Of a stretch of DNA of 33,587 nucleotides, positions 23,550 to 32,299 are shown piece after piece. Every line of letters begins with the position of its first letter. Position 1 is the first letter of the stretch. This DNA is from Serpens sp964410065 (GTDB taxonomy: Bacteria > Pseudomonadota > Gammaproteobacteria > Pseudomonadales > Pseudomonadaceae), in contig CAYPFO010000033.1 in NCBI GenBank assembly GCA_964410065.1, positions 1 to 33,587 of the forward strand, written 5' to 3'. Under the pieces are notes generated by a model that saw nothing but the letters and a program-made list of their open reading frames with translations, did no database searches and was not told the DNA's origin. Made by a program: the position numbers and the translations under genes.

Positions 23550-24346
23550 TGCGCAAGGTGTCTGTTTTGGAGCGTATTCGACTACTCGGCAAAGCCGGCT
23601 TCGATGTGCTCGCCTCCCTGGGGCGTTCGACGTTGTTTTTGGTACGCGTGCTATTTGGGCGTGACGGCCTGGGCAACGGTTTTCAATTGCTGGTCAAGCA
23701 ATTGTATTCGGTGGGGGTGATGTCGCTGGCGATCATCGTCGTCTCCGGCGTCTTCATCGGCATGGTGCTGGCGCTGCAGGGCTACAACATCCTCAGCAGC
23801 TACGGCTCCGAGCAGGCGGTCGGCCAGATGGTCGCCCTGACGCTGTTGCGCGAACTGGGGCCGGTGGTTACCGCGCTGCTGTTCGCCGGCCGCGCCGGTT
23901 CTGCACTGACGGCCGAGATTGGCAACATGAAATCCACCGAGCAGTTGTCCAGCCTGGAAATGATCGGCGTGGATCCGCTCAAGTACATTATCGCGCCGCG
24001 CCTGTGGGCTGGGTTCATCTCCATGCCCTTGCTGGCCATGATCTTCAGCGTGGTGGGCATCTGGGGCGGCGCGCTGGTGGCGGTGGACTGGCTGGGTGTG
24101 TATGAAGGCTCCTACTGGGCCAACATGCAGAACAGCGTGCAGTTCGTCGACGATGTGCTCAATGGGGTAATCAAGAGCATCGTATTTGCCTTCGTGGTGA
24201 CCTGGATTGCGGTATTTCAGGGCTATGACTGTGAGCCCACTTCCGAAGGTATCAGCCGTGCCACCACGCGCACCGTGGTGTATGCCTCGCTGGCCGTGCT
24301 CGGCCTCGATTTCATTCTGACTGCTTTGATGTTTGGAGATTTCTGA
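23549..24346 (+). CDS. mlaE: MlaE, permease of the Mla phospholipid transporter
   Basis: MlaE is the permease dimer of the Mla ABC transporter. The 265-residue product has an amphipathic N-terminal helix and about five membrane segments, with the family motif ELGPVVTALLFAGRAGSALTAEI (PF02405) and TEQLSSLEMIGVDP in the cytoplasmic coupling part. GTG-rich alternatives were not needed: the ATG overlapping the mlaF stop (TGATG) fits. It is followed with 1-nt overlap by mlaD. Confidence 0.96.
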   Translation: MRKVSVLERIRLLGKAGFDVLASLGRSTLFLVRVLFGRDGLGNGFQLLVKQLYSVGVMSLAIIVVSGVFIGMVLALQGYNILSSYGSEQAVGQMVALTLLRELGPVVTALLFAGRAGSALTAEIGNMKSTEQLSSLEMIGVDPLKYIIAPRLWAGFISMPLLAMIFSVVGIWGGALVAVDWLGVYEGSYWANMQNSVQFVDDVLNGVIKSIVFAFVVTWIAVFQGYDCEPTSEGISRATTRTVVYASLAVLGLDFILTALMFGDF

Positions 24347-24813
24347 TGCAAACCCGCACTCTGGAAATCGGTGTCGGCCTGTTCCTGCTGGCCGGCCTGT
24401 TGGCCTTGTTGCTCCTTGCGCTGCGCGTCAGCGGCCTGTCTGCCTCTGCGGGTGGAGACACCTACAAGGTGTATGCGAATTTCGACAATATTGCCGGCCT
24501 GACCATTCGCTCCAAGGTAACCATGGCCGGCGTGACGATTGGCAAGGTCACCGCCGTGGATCTGGATCGCGACAGCTACACCGGGCGCGTGACCATGGAG
24601 CTGGACGGCTCGGTGAACAACCTGCCGGTCGATTCCACCGCGTCTATTCTCACCGCTGGATTGCTGGGTGAAAAATATATTGGCATCAGTGTCGGTGGGG
24701 AGGAGGACGTGCTCAAGGATGGCGGCCGGATTCACGACACCCAGTCATCGCTGGTGCTTGAGGATCTGATCGGCAAGTTTTTGCTCAACTCGGTAAACAA
24801 AGAGGCCAACTGA
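24346..24813 (+). CDS. mlaD: MlaD, MCE-domain substrate-binding protein
   Basis: MlaD forms a hexameric MCE ring anchored in the inner membrane, through which phospholipids pass to or from MlaC. The 155-residue product has one N-terminal membrane helix (about residues 8-27) and a single MCE domain (about 38-115, YANFDNIAGLTIRSKVTMAGVTIG, then STASILTAGLLGEKYIGISVGG). The C-terminal helical tail is somewhat shorter than in E. coli MlaD. It overlaps mlaE by 1 nt and is separated from mlaC by a single base. Confidence 0.95.
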   Translation: MQTRTLEIGVGLFLLAGLLALLLLALRVSGLSASAGGDTYKVYANFDNIAGLTIRSKVTMAGVTIGKVTAVDLDRDSYTGRVTMELDGSVNNLPVDSTASILTAGLLGEKYIGISVGGEEDVLKDGGRIHDTQSSLVLEDLIGKFLLNSVNKEAN

Positions 24814-24814
24814 T

Positions 24815-25468
24815 ATGTCCGCCATGATTTCTGTCTTGCGTCGCGGTGCGGTGGTTCTGCTGGCTTGCCTGCCCCTGTGGGCCGTGGCCGCGCCTAATGC
24901 GCACCAAGTCGTCCAGCAGACCGTGGATGAATTGCTGAATGACCTGAAAACCAACAAGCAGCAGTATCTCGGTGATCGGGAAGCCTTCTACCGTTCGCTG
25001 AACGATATCCTCGGTCCGGTCGTGGATGCCCGCGGAATCTCCCGCAGCATCATGACGGTGAAGTATTCCCGCAATGCCACGCCCGAGCAGCTGCAGCGTT
25101 TCGAAGACAACTTCAAGCGCAGCCTGATGCAGTTCTATGGCAATGCACTGCTCGAATACGACAACCAGGGCATCCGCGTGTTGGCCAGCCGGCAAGCCGA
25201 GGATGACCGTGCCAGCGTTGGCATGGAAGTGATCGGCAACAATGGTGCCGTCTATCCGGTGTCCTACACCATGGTCAAGCAGGGCGATACCTGGCTGCTA
25301 CGCAATGTGATCATCAACGGCATCAACGTCGGCAAGCTGTTTCGTGACCAGTTTGCCGATGCCATGCAGCGTAACGGCAACGATTTGAACAAAACCATCG
25401 ACGGCTGGGCGGCCGTGGTCGAACAGGCCAAGGACAGCGCCACCGGCCAGCCGGCAGGCGGGAAATGA
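24815..25468 (+). CDS. mlaC: MlaC, periplasmic phospholipid-binding protein
   Basis: MlaC is the soluble periplasmic carrier that shuttles phospholipids between the MlaA-porin complex in the outer membrane and MlaFEDB. The 217-residue precursor has a signal peptide (about residues 1-26, LLACLPLWAVAA) followed by the Tol-Tol-like MlaC fold with segments such as DVLGPVVDARGISRSIM-like and VSYTMVKQGDTWLLRNVIINGINVG. MlaA is not in this window. Its stop overlaps the mlaB start by 4 nt (ATGA). Confidence 0.95.
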   Translation: MSAMISVLRRGAVVLLACLPLWAVAAPNAHQVVQQTVDELLNDLKTNKQQYLGDREAFYRSLNDILGPVVDARGISRSIMTVKYSRNATPEQLQRFEDNFKRSLMQFYGNALLEYDNQGIRVLASRQAEDDRASVGMEVIGNNGAVYPVSYTMVKQGDTWLLRNVIINGINVGKLFRDQFADAMQRNGNDLNKTIDGWAAVVEQAKDSATGQPAGGK

Positions 25469-25773
25469 GCAGCGCCAGTCTGCGCGAGCACGCTACAGGC
25501 GAGTTGCTGCTGGGCGGGGTGCTCGATGCCGACAGCGGACCGACCTTGCGTGAGCAGGGGCTGGCGCTGATCAAGGGCACCTCGGCGACGACAGTCACCG
25601 TTGATTGCTCCGGTGTGGAAAAATCCAGCAGCGTTGGTCTTGCCTTGTTGCTGGCATTCATGCGCGATGCGGCGCAACACGGCAAGGCGCTGCGTGTTCG
25701 TGCGCTGCCCGACGACATGCGCCAGATTGCCGAGGTGTGCGAGCTGCTGGAGCTGTTGCCTTTGGAGGCGTGA
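25465..25773 (+). CDS. mlaB: MlaB, STAS-domain subunit of the Mla transporter
   Basis: MlaB is a small cytoplasmic STAS protein that binds MlaF and is needed for assembly and activity of the transporter. The 102-residue product shows the STAS pattern TVTVDCSGVEKSSSVGLALLLAFMRDA, with the conserved Ser/Ser-Val segment that corresponds to the functional Thr/Ser loop of MlaB, and a final helix (QIAEVCELLELLPL). It is the last mla gene; a 208-bp spacer follows before ibaG. Confidence 0.93.
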   Translation: MSSASLREHATGELLLGGVLDADSGPTLREQGLALIKGTSATTVTVDCSGVEKSSSVGLALLLAFMRDAAQHGKALRVRALPDDMRQIAEVCELLELLPLEA

Positions 25774-25892
25774 CTGCCAGGCGCGTATGAAACAGTGCGG
25801 TCGGCGGCGAAGGATTCGTCAGCCGCCGCGGTTGTCCTGAGTGGGATAGACCTTTCGATGGACCGATGATTCCACCGTTGGGGTGCTCGGGG

Positions 25893-25922
25893 TTCGCAGC
25901 CCGTGGCCTTTTTTTGTATGAT
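25893..25922 (+). promoter_or_regulatory. Candidate promoter for ibaG-murA
   Basis: TTCGCA (25893-25898) and TATGAT (25917-25922) are spaced by 18 bp, with four and five of six consensus matches. The spacer includes a run of seven T. The leader would be about 50 nt before the ibaG ATG. The upstream part of this gap also holds a hairpin-like CGGCGGC/GCCGCCG dyad (about 25803-25830). Confidence 0.45.
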
Positions 25923-25981
25923 GCCCGGCCGACGAGCCCAGGCTCCCCGCTATCAATGCAGAACACCAAACGAGGTTGAGC

Positions 25982-26221
25982 ATGCAGGCCTTAGAAGTGA
26001 AGAGTTTCCTGGAAGCCCGACTGCCTGGTGTCCAGGTGGAAGTGGAAGGGGAAGGCTGCAATTTTCAGCTGAACCTGATCAGCGACGAGCTGGTGGCCTT
26101 GGGCCCGGTGAAGCGCCAACAGCAGATTTATGCACACCTCAATCCCTGGATTGCCGATGGCAGCATTCACGCCATCACCATGAAATTCTTCAGCCGCGCC
26201 GATTGGGCCGAGCGTTCCTGA
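25982..26221 (+). CDS. ibaG: IbaG, BolA/YrbA family protein
   Basis: IbaG is a small BolA-family protein that pairs with monothiol glutaredoxin and is linked to acid response and iron-sulphur metabolism. It lies next to murA in many Proteobacteria. The 79-residue product (MQALEVKSFLEARLPGVQVEVEGEG...) has the BolA alpha-beta fold pattern and ends IHAITMKFFSRADWAERS, much like E. coli IbaG. The ATG at 25982 has GAGG upstream. A TTG two codons earlier is less likely. murA starts 22 bp downstream. Confidence 0.93.
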   Translation: MQALEVKSFLEARLPGVQVEVEGEGCNFQLNLISDELVALGPVKRQQQIYAHLNPWIADGSIHAITMKFFSRADWAERS

Positions 26222-26243
26222 GCCTAACGGCGTCGAGAGACCT

Positions 26244-27509
26244 ATGGACAAACTGATTATTACCGGCGGCCACCGTCTCGACGGCGAGATCCGCATTTCC
26301 GGTGCGAAGAACTCCGCGCTGCCTATCCTGGCTGCCACCCTGCTGGCCGAAACGCCGGTCACCGTGTGCAACCTGCCGCACCTGCACGACATCACCACGA
26401 TGATCGAACTGTTCGGCCGCATGGGCGTGCAGCCGGTGATCGACGAGAAGCTCAGCGTCGAAGTCGATGCCTCGAGCATCCAGACCTTGGTCGCGCCTTA
26501 TGAGCTGGTCAAGACCATGCGCGCCTCGATCCTGGTGCTCGGTCCGATGGTTGCCCGTTTCGGTGAGGCCGAAGTGGCACTGCCCGGCGGCTGCGCCATT
26601 GGTTCGCGTCCGGTGGACCTGCACATTCGCGGTCTCGAAGCCCTGGGCGCCGAGATCGAAGTGGAAGGCGGCTACATCAAGGCCAAGGCTCCGGCCGGCG
26701 GTCTGCGTGGCGGACGCTTCTTCTTCGATGTGGTGAGTGTCACCGGCACTGAGAACATCATGATGGCCGCTGCCCTGGCCAATGGCCGCAGCGTGCTGGA
26801 AAACGCCGCCCGCGAGCCCGAAGTGGTCGACCTGGCCAACTTCCTCAACGCCATGGGCGCCAAGGTCAGCGGCGCGGGCACCGACACCATCGTCATCGAC
26901 GGCGTGAAGCGCCTCGGCGGTGGTCGTTACAGCGTGATGCCCGACCGTATCGAGACCGGCACCTACCTGGTGGCTGCCGCCGCGACCCGTGGCCGGGTCA
27001 AGCTCAAGGATACCGACCCGACTCTTTTGGAGGCCGTGCTGGTCAAGCTGCAAGAGGCGGGCGCGCATATCAGCACCGGCAAGGACTGGATCGAGCTGGA
27101 CATGAAGGGCAACTGCCCACGTGCGGTGAATGTGCGGACCGCGCCGTACCCGGCGTTCCCCACCGACATGCAGGCGCAGTTCATCGCCATGAACGCGGTG
27201 GCTGAAGGTGTCGGCACCGTGATCGAGACGGTGTTCGAAAACCGCTTCATGCACGTGTACGAGATGAATCGCATGGGCGCGCAGATCCTGGTGGAAGGCA
27301 ACACGGCGATTGTGACCGGCGTGCCTGTCCTCAAGGGTGCTCCGGTGATGGCTACCGATCTGCGGGCGTCCGCCAGTCTGGTCATCGCTGCGCTGGTCGC
27401 CCAGGGCGAGACGCTGATCGATCGCATCTACCACATCGACCGTGGCTATGAATGCATCGAGGAAAAACTGCAGCTGCTCGGCGCCAAGATTCGCCGCGTT
27501 CCGAACTAA
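26244..27509 (+). CDS. murA: MurA, UDP-N-acetylglucosamine 1-carboxyvinyltransferase
   Basis: MurA transfers enolpyruvate from PEP to UDP-GlcNAc, the first committed step of peptidoglycan synthesis, and is the target of fosfomycin. The 421-residue product has the KNSALP motif (Lys22-Asn23) and the catalytic Cys117 in LPGGCAIGSRPVDLH, so it is the fosfomycin-sensitive Cys form. Other family segments (FPTDMQAQFIAMNAVAEG, ATDLRASASLVIAALVA) are complete. ATG 26244 has GAGAGA upstream. A strong intrinsic terminator follows immediately. Confidence 0.98.
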   Translation: MDKLIITGGHRLDGEIRISGAKNSALPILAATLLAETPVTVCNLPHLHDITTMIELFGRMGVQPVIDEKLSVEVDASSIQTLVAPYELVKTMRASILVLGPMVARFGEAEVALPGGCAIGSRPVDLHIRGLEALGAEIEVEGGYIKAKAPAGGLRGGRFFFDVVSVTGTENIMMAAALANGRSVLENAAREPEVVDLANFLNAMGAKVSGAGTDTIVIDGVKRLGGGRYSVMPDRIETGTYLVAAAATRGRVKLKDTDPTLLEAVLVKLQEAGAHISTGKDWIELDMKGNCPRAVNVRTAPYPAFPTDMQAQFIAMNAVAEGVGTVIETVFENRFMHVYEMNRMGAQILVEGNTAIVTGVPVLKGAPVMATDLRASASLVIAALVAQGETLIDRIYHIDRGYECIEEKLQLLGAKIRRVPN

Positions 27510-27517
27510 CGCCGCAC

Positions 27518-27546
27518 AGCGGGAGCCGTGCTCCCGCTTTTTGTTT
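27518..27546 (+). terminator. Intrinsic terminator after murA
   Basis: AGCGGGAGC (27518-27526), a 3-nt CGT loop and GCTCCCGCT (27530-27538) form a perfect 9-bp stem, followed by TTTTGTTTT. The stop of murA is 9 nt upstream. This is a textbook rho-independent terminator, lying only 18 nt before the hisG start codon region (ATG 27564). Confidence 0.9.
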
Positions 27547-27563
27547 TCAAGGATTGGTTTTCC

Positions 27564-28196
27564 ATGCTCACCATCGCGCTGTCCAAAGGCCGCATTCTCG
27601 ACGATACCCTGCCGTTGCTGGCTGCCGCCGGCATCGTGCCCACCGAGAACCCGGACAAGAGCCGCAAGTTGATCATCCCCACCACGCTGGACGATGTACG
27701 TCTGCTGATCGTGCGCGCCACCGATGTGCCGACCTATGTCGAGCAGGGCGCCGCCGACCTTGGTGTGGCGGGCAAGGACGTGCTGATGGAGTTTGGTGGT
27801 CAGGGGCTGTACGAGCCGCTGGACCTGAAGATCGCCAACTGCAAGCTGATGACCGCCGGCAAGGTGGGCGCGCCCGAGCCCAAGGGGCGCCTGAAGGTGG
27901 CCACCAAGTTCGTCAATGTCGCCAAGCGCTACTACGCCGAACAAGGCCGTCAGGTGGATATCATCAAGCTCTATGGTTCCATGGAACTGGCGCCGCTGGT
28001 CGGCCTGGCCGACAAGATCATCGACGTGGTCGACACGGGCAACACGCTGCGTGCCAACGGGCTGGAACCCCAGGACCTAATTGCCATGGTCAGTTCGCGC
28101 CTGATCGTCAACAAGGCGTCGATGAAGATGCAGCATGCCCGCATCCAGGCGTTGATCGACACCTTGCGCGAGGCGGTCGAGCGACACCAAGGCTGA
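27564..28196 (+). CDS. hisG: HisG, ATP phosphoribosyltransferase (short form)
   Basis: HisG condenses ATP with PRPP in the first step of histidine synthesis. The 210-residue product is the short form (HisG-S), which lacks the C-terminal regulatory domain and works with the HisZ regulatory subunit; hisZ is not in this window. Motifs visible are LSKGRILDDTLPLL, RATDVPTYVEQGAADLGVAGKDVL and DIVDTGNTLRANGL-like (DVVDTGNTLRANGL, the PRPP-binding site). The ATG at 27564 is preceded by AAGGA (27549-27553). A start further upstream inside the terminator is unlikely. Confidence 0.96.
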   Translation: MLTIALSKGRILDDTLPLLAAAGIVPTENPDKSRKLIIPTTLDDVRLLIVRATDVPTYVEQGAADLGVAGKDVLMEFGGQGLYEPLDLKIANCKLMTAGKVGAPEPKGRLKVATKFVNVAKRYYAEQGRQVDIIKLYGSMELAPLVGLADKIIDVVDTGNTLRANGLEPQDLIAMVSSRLIVNKASMKMQHARIQALIDTLREAVERHQG

Positions 28197-28203
28197 TTTC
28201 TTT

Positions 28204-28240
28204 ACGACCTCCGGGTCGTGTGTCCGCCAGAAAGGGCGGA
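28204..28240 (+). repeat. Two tandem hairpins after hisG
   Basis: ACGACC (28204-28209) with GGTCGT (28214-28219) forms a 6-bp stem with a TCCG loop. TCCGCC (28223-28228) with GGCGGA (28235-28240) forms a second 6-bp stem. They begin 7 nt after the hisG stop, in the 168-bp gap before hisD. No U-run follows, so they may protect or process the hisG mRNA 3' end rather than terminate. Confidence 0.55.
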
Positions 28241-28364
28241 TTGCCAAGAGCGCAAGACGCACACTTGGCCAGCCTATCCGTGTCATAGCCACTTTCTCGG
28301 GCGTCCATGCGGCGGGCTTGATAATCTAGCGACGTTCGAGCAATTGCCATTTATGAGGCCCGCC

Positions 28365-29675
28365 ATGACCGATGCACTTTCCCTTCGCCGACTCAACGCT
28401 GCCGATGCGGATTTCAGCCGTCATCTGGATCATCTGTTGAGCTGGGAAAGCGTTTCCGACGACTCGGTCAACCAGCGTGTACTGGAGATCATCAAGGCCG
28501 TACGCGAGCGCGGCGATGCCGCCCTGGTGGAATACACCCAGCGCTTCGATGGCCTGCAGGTCGCCTCCATGGCCGACCTGATCCTGCCCCGCGAACGACT
28601 CGAGGAAGCGCTGACCCGCATCACGCCGGAGCAGCGTCAGGCGCTGGAAACGGCCGCCGATCGCGTTCGCAGCTACCACGAAAGACAAAAACAGGACTCC
28701 TGGACCTACACCGAAGCCGATGGCACGGTGCTCGGCCAGAAGGTCACCCCGCTGGATCGTGCCGGCCTTTACGTGCCCGGCGGTAAGGCGTCCTACCCGT
28801 CCTCGGTATTGATGAACGCGATTCCCGCCAAGGTTGCCGGCGTGCCGGAAGTGGTCATGGTGGTGCCGACCCCGCGTGGCGAAATCAACGAAATGGTCCT
28901 GGCCGCGGCGGCGATTGCCGGTGTCGATCGGGTGTTCTGCATCGGCGGTGCCCAGGCCGTCGCTGCGCTGGCCTATGGCACCGAGAGTGTGCCGCCGGTG
29001 GACAAGATCGTCGGGCCGGGCAACATCTACGTGGCCACCGCCAAACGCCACGTGTTCGGCAAGGTGGGCATCGACATGATCGCCGGCCCGTCGGAGATTC
29101 TTGTCGTCTGTGATGGCCAGACCGATCCGGACTGGATCGCCATGGACCTGTTCTCTCAGGCCGAGCACGACGAAGATGCCCAGGCGATCTTGGTCAGTCC
29201 GGATGCCGAGTTCCTTGATAGGGTGGCCGCCAGCATCGAAAAACTGCTGCCGACCCTCGAGCGGGAGGCCATCGCCCGTACCTCGATCCAGGGGCGTGGC
29301 GCGCTGATCCAGGTGGCCGACATGGCTGAGGCCATTGAAGTGGCCAATCGCATTGCTCCCGAGCACCTTGAGCTGTCGGTGGAAAACCCCGAGCAGTACC
29401 TGCCGCTGATCCGTCACGCCGGCGCTATCTTCATGGGGCGCTACACCGCCGAAGCCCTGGGTGATTACTGTGCCGGCCCGAACCACGTGCTGCCGACCTC
29501 GGGCACCGCGCGCTTCTCTTCGCCGCTGGGCGTGTACGACTTCCAGAAGCGTTCGTCGATCATCCATTGTTCGGCCGAAGGGGCTTCGACGCTTGGCAAG
29601 GTGGCCTCGGTACTGGCGCGCGGAGAGTCGCTGACTGCCCACGCGCGGAGCGCCGAATACCGCATCAAGAGCTGA
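28365..29675 (+). CDS. hisD: HisD, histidinol dehydrogenase
   Basis: HisD is a zinc- and NAD-dependent enzyme that oxidises histidinol to histidine in two steps. The 436-residue product has the catalytic Glu333-His334 pair (APEHLEL) and family segments GRAGLYVPGG-like (DRAGLYVPGGKASYPSSVLMNA), GGAQAVAALAYGT, GPGNIYVATAK, GPSEILVV and GDYCAGPNHVLPTSGTARF. The ATG at 28365 has TGAGG 6 nt upstream; an in-frame ATG at 28353 would overlap that site, and more upstream codons lack family similarity. A 110-bp gap with a palindromic repeat separates it from hisC. Confidence 0.97.
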   Translation: MTDALSLRRLNAADADFSRHLDHLLSWESVSDDSVNQRVLEIIKAVRERGDAALVEYTQRFDGLQVASMADLILPRERLEEALTRITPEQRQALETAADRVRSYHERQKQDSWTYTEADGTVLGQKVTPLDRAGLYVPGGKASYPSSVLMNAIPAKVAGVPEVVMVVPTPRGEINEMVLAAAAIAGVDRVFCIGGAQAVAALAYGTESVPPVDKIVGPGNIYVATAKRHVFGKVGIDMIAGPSEILVVCDGQTDPDWIAMDLFSQAEHDEDAQAILVSPDAEFLDRVAASIEKLLPTLEREAIARTSIQGRGALIQVADMAEAIEVANRIAPEHLELSVENPEQYLPLIRHAGAIFMGRYTAEALGDYCAGPNHVLPTSGTARFSSPLGVYDFQKRSSIIHCSAEGASTLGKVASVLARGESLTAHARSAEYRIKS

Positions 29676-29689
29676 AAAGCCGATAAATA

Positions 29690-29759
29690 CGCTGGAGGCT
29701 GGAAGTTGGACAAGGCACCTGTTGCTTTTCGTCCGGCCTCCGGCCTCCAGCCTCTAGCG
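29690..29759 (+). repeat. Palindromic intergenic repeat between hisD and hisC
   Basis: The 14-nt arm at 29690-29703 (CGCTGGAGGCTGGA) pairs with 29746-29759 (TCCAGCCTCTAGCG) with a single G-U pair, around a 42-nt loop that itself contains GGAC/GTCC pairing. The motif (G)GAGGCTGG / CCAGCCTC belongs to the style of short palindromic repeats scattered between genes of the P. fluorescens group. It could stabilise or attenuate the hisD-hisC transcript. Confidence 0.6.
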
Positions 29760-29785
29760 ATTTCTGAGAGGAGAGAAGGGCGAAA

Positions 29786-30838
29786 ATGAGCAAATTCTGG
29801 AGCCCCTTCGTCAAGGATCTGGTGCCTTACGTGCCGGGTGAGCAGCCCAAGCTGGCCAAGCTGGTCAAGCTCAACACCAACGAAAACCCTTACGGCCCGT
29901 CCCCCAAGGCGCTGGCCGCCATGCAGGCCGAGCTGAACGACAGCTTGCGCCTGTATCCGGACCCCAATAGCGAACGCCTTAAGAGCGCGGTGGCCGAATA
30001 TTACGCTGTACAAACCAGCCAAGTGTTTGTCGGCAACGGTTCAGATGAAGTGCTGGCGCACATCTTCCATGGCTTGTTTCAACACGACAAACCGCTGCTG
30101 TTTCCGGATATCACTTACAGCTTCTATCCGGTGTACTGCGGCCTCTACGGCATCGATTTCCAAACCGTGGCGCTGGATGACGAGTTCCAGATCCGCGCGG
30201 CCGACTACGCACGGCCTAACGGCGGCATCATCTTCCCCAACCCGAACGCACCGACCGGGCGCGTTCTCGCGCGGGAGGCCATTGAGCAGATTCTGCAGGC
30301 CAGCCCAGATTCCGTGGTCGTGGTGGATGAAGCCTACATCGATTTTGGCGGGCAGAGCGTCGTTGCCTTGGTGGAGCGTTACCCGAATCTGCTGGTGACC
30401 CAAACATTATCCAAGTCGCGCTCGTTGGCCGGGATGCGCGTCGGTTTGGCCATTGGCAACGCCGAGCTGATCGACGCCCTGGAGCGGATCAAGAACAGCT
30501 TCAACTCCTTTCCGCTGGACCGCCTGGCCATCGTCGGCGCCGCCGCGGCCTTCGAGGATCGCGAGTATTTCGAAACCTGCCGGGAGAAGGTGATCAGCAG
30601 TCGTGAGCACCTGATCAGTGAGTTGAGTGGCCTGGGCTTCGACATCCTGCCCTCGGCCGCCAATTTCATCTTCGCTCGCCATCCGCTCAAGGATGCCGGT
30701 GAACTGGCCGCTGGCCTGCGCGAGCAGGGGGTGATCGTGCGGCACTTCAAGCAGGCGCGCATCGAGCAGTTCCTGCGCATCTCCATTGGGACGCCGGAGC
30801 AGAATCAGGCGCTGGTGGACGCGCTCCGCGAGCTGTAA
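29786..30838 (+). CDS. hisC: HisC, histidinol-phosphate aminotransferase
   Basis: HisC is a PLP-dependent class II aminotransferase that makes histidinol phosphate from imidazole acetol phosphate; related enzymes also act on aromatic amino acids. The 350-residue product has KLNTNENPYGPSP at the N terminus, NPNAPTG, DEAYIDFGG, and the PLP lysine Lys210 in TLSKSRSLAGMRVG. All are canonical. The ATG at 29786 has a purine-rich GGAGAGAAGGG upstream. It ends a hisG-hisD-hisC series; a large hairpin follows before the convergent algW. Confidence 0.96.
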   Translation: MSKFWSPFVKDLVPYVPGEQPKLAKLVKLNTNENPYGPSPKALAAMQAELNDSLRLYPDPNSERLKSAVAEYYAVQTSQVFVGNGSDEVLAHIFHGLFQHDKPLLFPDITYSFYPVYCGLYGIDFQTVALDDEFQIRAADYARPNGGIIFPNPNAPTGRVLAREAIEQILQASPDSVVVVDEAYIDFGGQSVVALVERYPNLLVTQTLSKSRSLAGMRVGLAIGNAELIDALERIKNSFNSFPLDRLAIVGAAAAFEDREYFETCREKVISSREHLISELSGLGFDILPSAANFIFARHPLKDAGELAAGLREQGVIVRHFKQARIEQFLRISIGTPEQNQALVDALREL

Positions 30839-30847
30839 CGCAGTGCA

Positions 30848-30890
30848 CCCGACCGGTACCGCAAGGTTGTGGGTTGCGGTACCGGTCGGG
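30848..30890. terminator. Perfect 17-bp hairpin between convergent hisC and algW
   Basis: CCCGACCGGTACCGCAA (30848-30864) and TTGCGGTACCGGTCGGG (30874-30890) are exact reverse complements around a 9-nt loop. The stem lies 10 nt after the hisC stop and 6 nt from the algW stop. There is no long U-run on either strand, but its position and symmetry fit a shared transcription end or mRNA 3'-end stabiliser for both genes. Confidence 0.75.
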
Positions 30891-30895
30891 GCTGG

Positions 30896-32047
<1,152 letters not shown>

Positions 32048-32136
32048 TGCTGCGGAATCTGGGCGTCGCAAGATTGAAGGAACTTTCAGCGCGACATTAC
32101 GCCAAGAGGTGGGCATCCACCGTCTGGGATCGAGGG

Positions 32137-32169
32137 TTGCTTGAAGCCAGATGAAGGGTTTCAAGGCAA
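32137..32169 (-). repeat. Stem-loop upstream of algW
   Basis: TTGC-TTGAAGCC (32137-32148) can pair with GGTTTCAA-GCAA (32157-32169) with one G-U pair and one bulged G, giving about 12 pairs around an 8-nt loop. It lies 90 nt before the algW start, in its likely leader. Confidence 0.45.
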
Positions 32170-32243
32170 CTAAATGCAGCGGCGGTAAACTTCGCTTTCT
32201 CAATACACGCGACCTTGTTGTTCGAGCAGGGTAAAGGGTAAGC

Positions 32244-32249
32244 ATTATA
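32244..32249 (-). promoter_or_regulatory. Candidate -10 element upstream of algW
   Basis: On the minus strand a perfect TATAAT occupies 32249-32244, about 200 bp before the algW ATG. I find no good -35 at 15 to 18-bp spacing, so the call is weak. The 252-bp gap also serves the divergent Nif3-family gene, for which no clear promoter was seen. Confidence 0.3.
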
Positions 32250-32299
32250 CGGAGGCGCCTGCAAAGAAGGAGCCGCCCGTCTACTAAAAGGAACTACAC

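Noticed and set aside
25774..25981. Short upstream frames and a terminator in the mlaB-ibaG gap
   Set aside because: The run of seven T follows only a weak CGGG/CCCG stem, so I prefer the promoter reading. The small frames have no ribosome-binding site.
26190..27944. 584-codon open frame on the minus strand across murA and into hisG
   Set aside because: It is antisense to two essential, clearly identified genes. Its product is rich in His, Gly, Asp and Arg without domain pattern, as expected from GC-biased codon use read on the opposite strand.
28326..29642. 438-codon open frame on the minus strand opposite hisD
   Set aside because: Antisense shadow of a conserved enzyme gene; His/Arg/Gly-rich, no recognisable motif, no ribosome-binding site.
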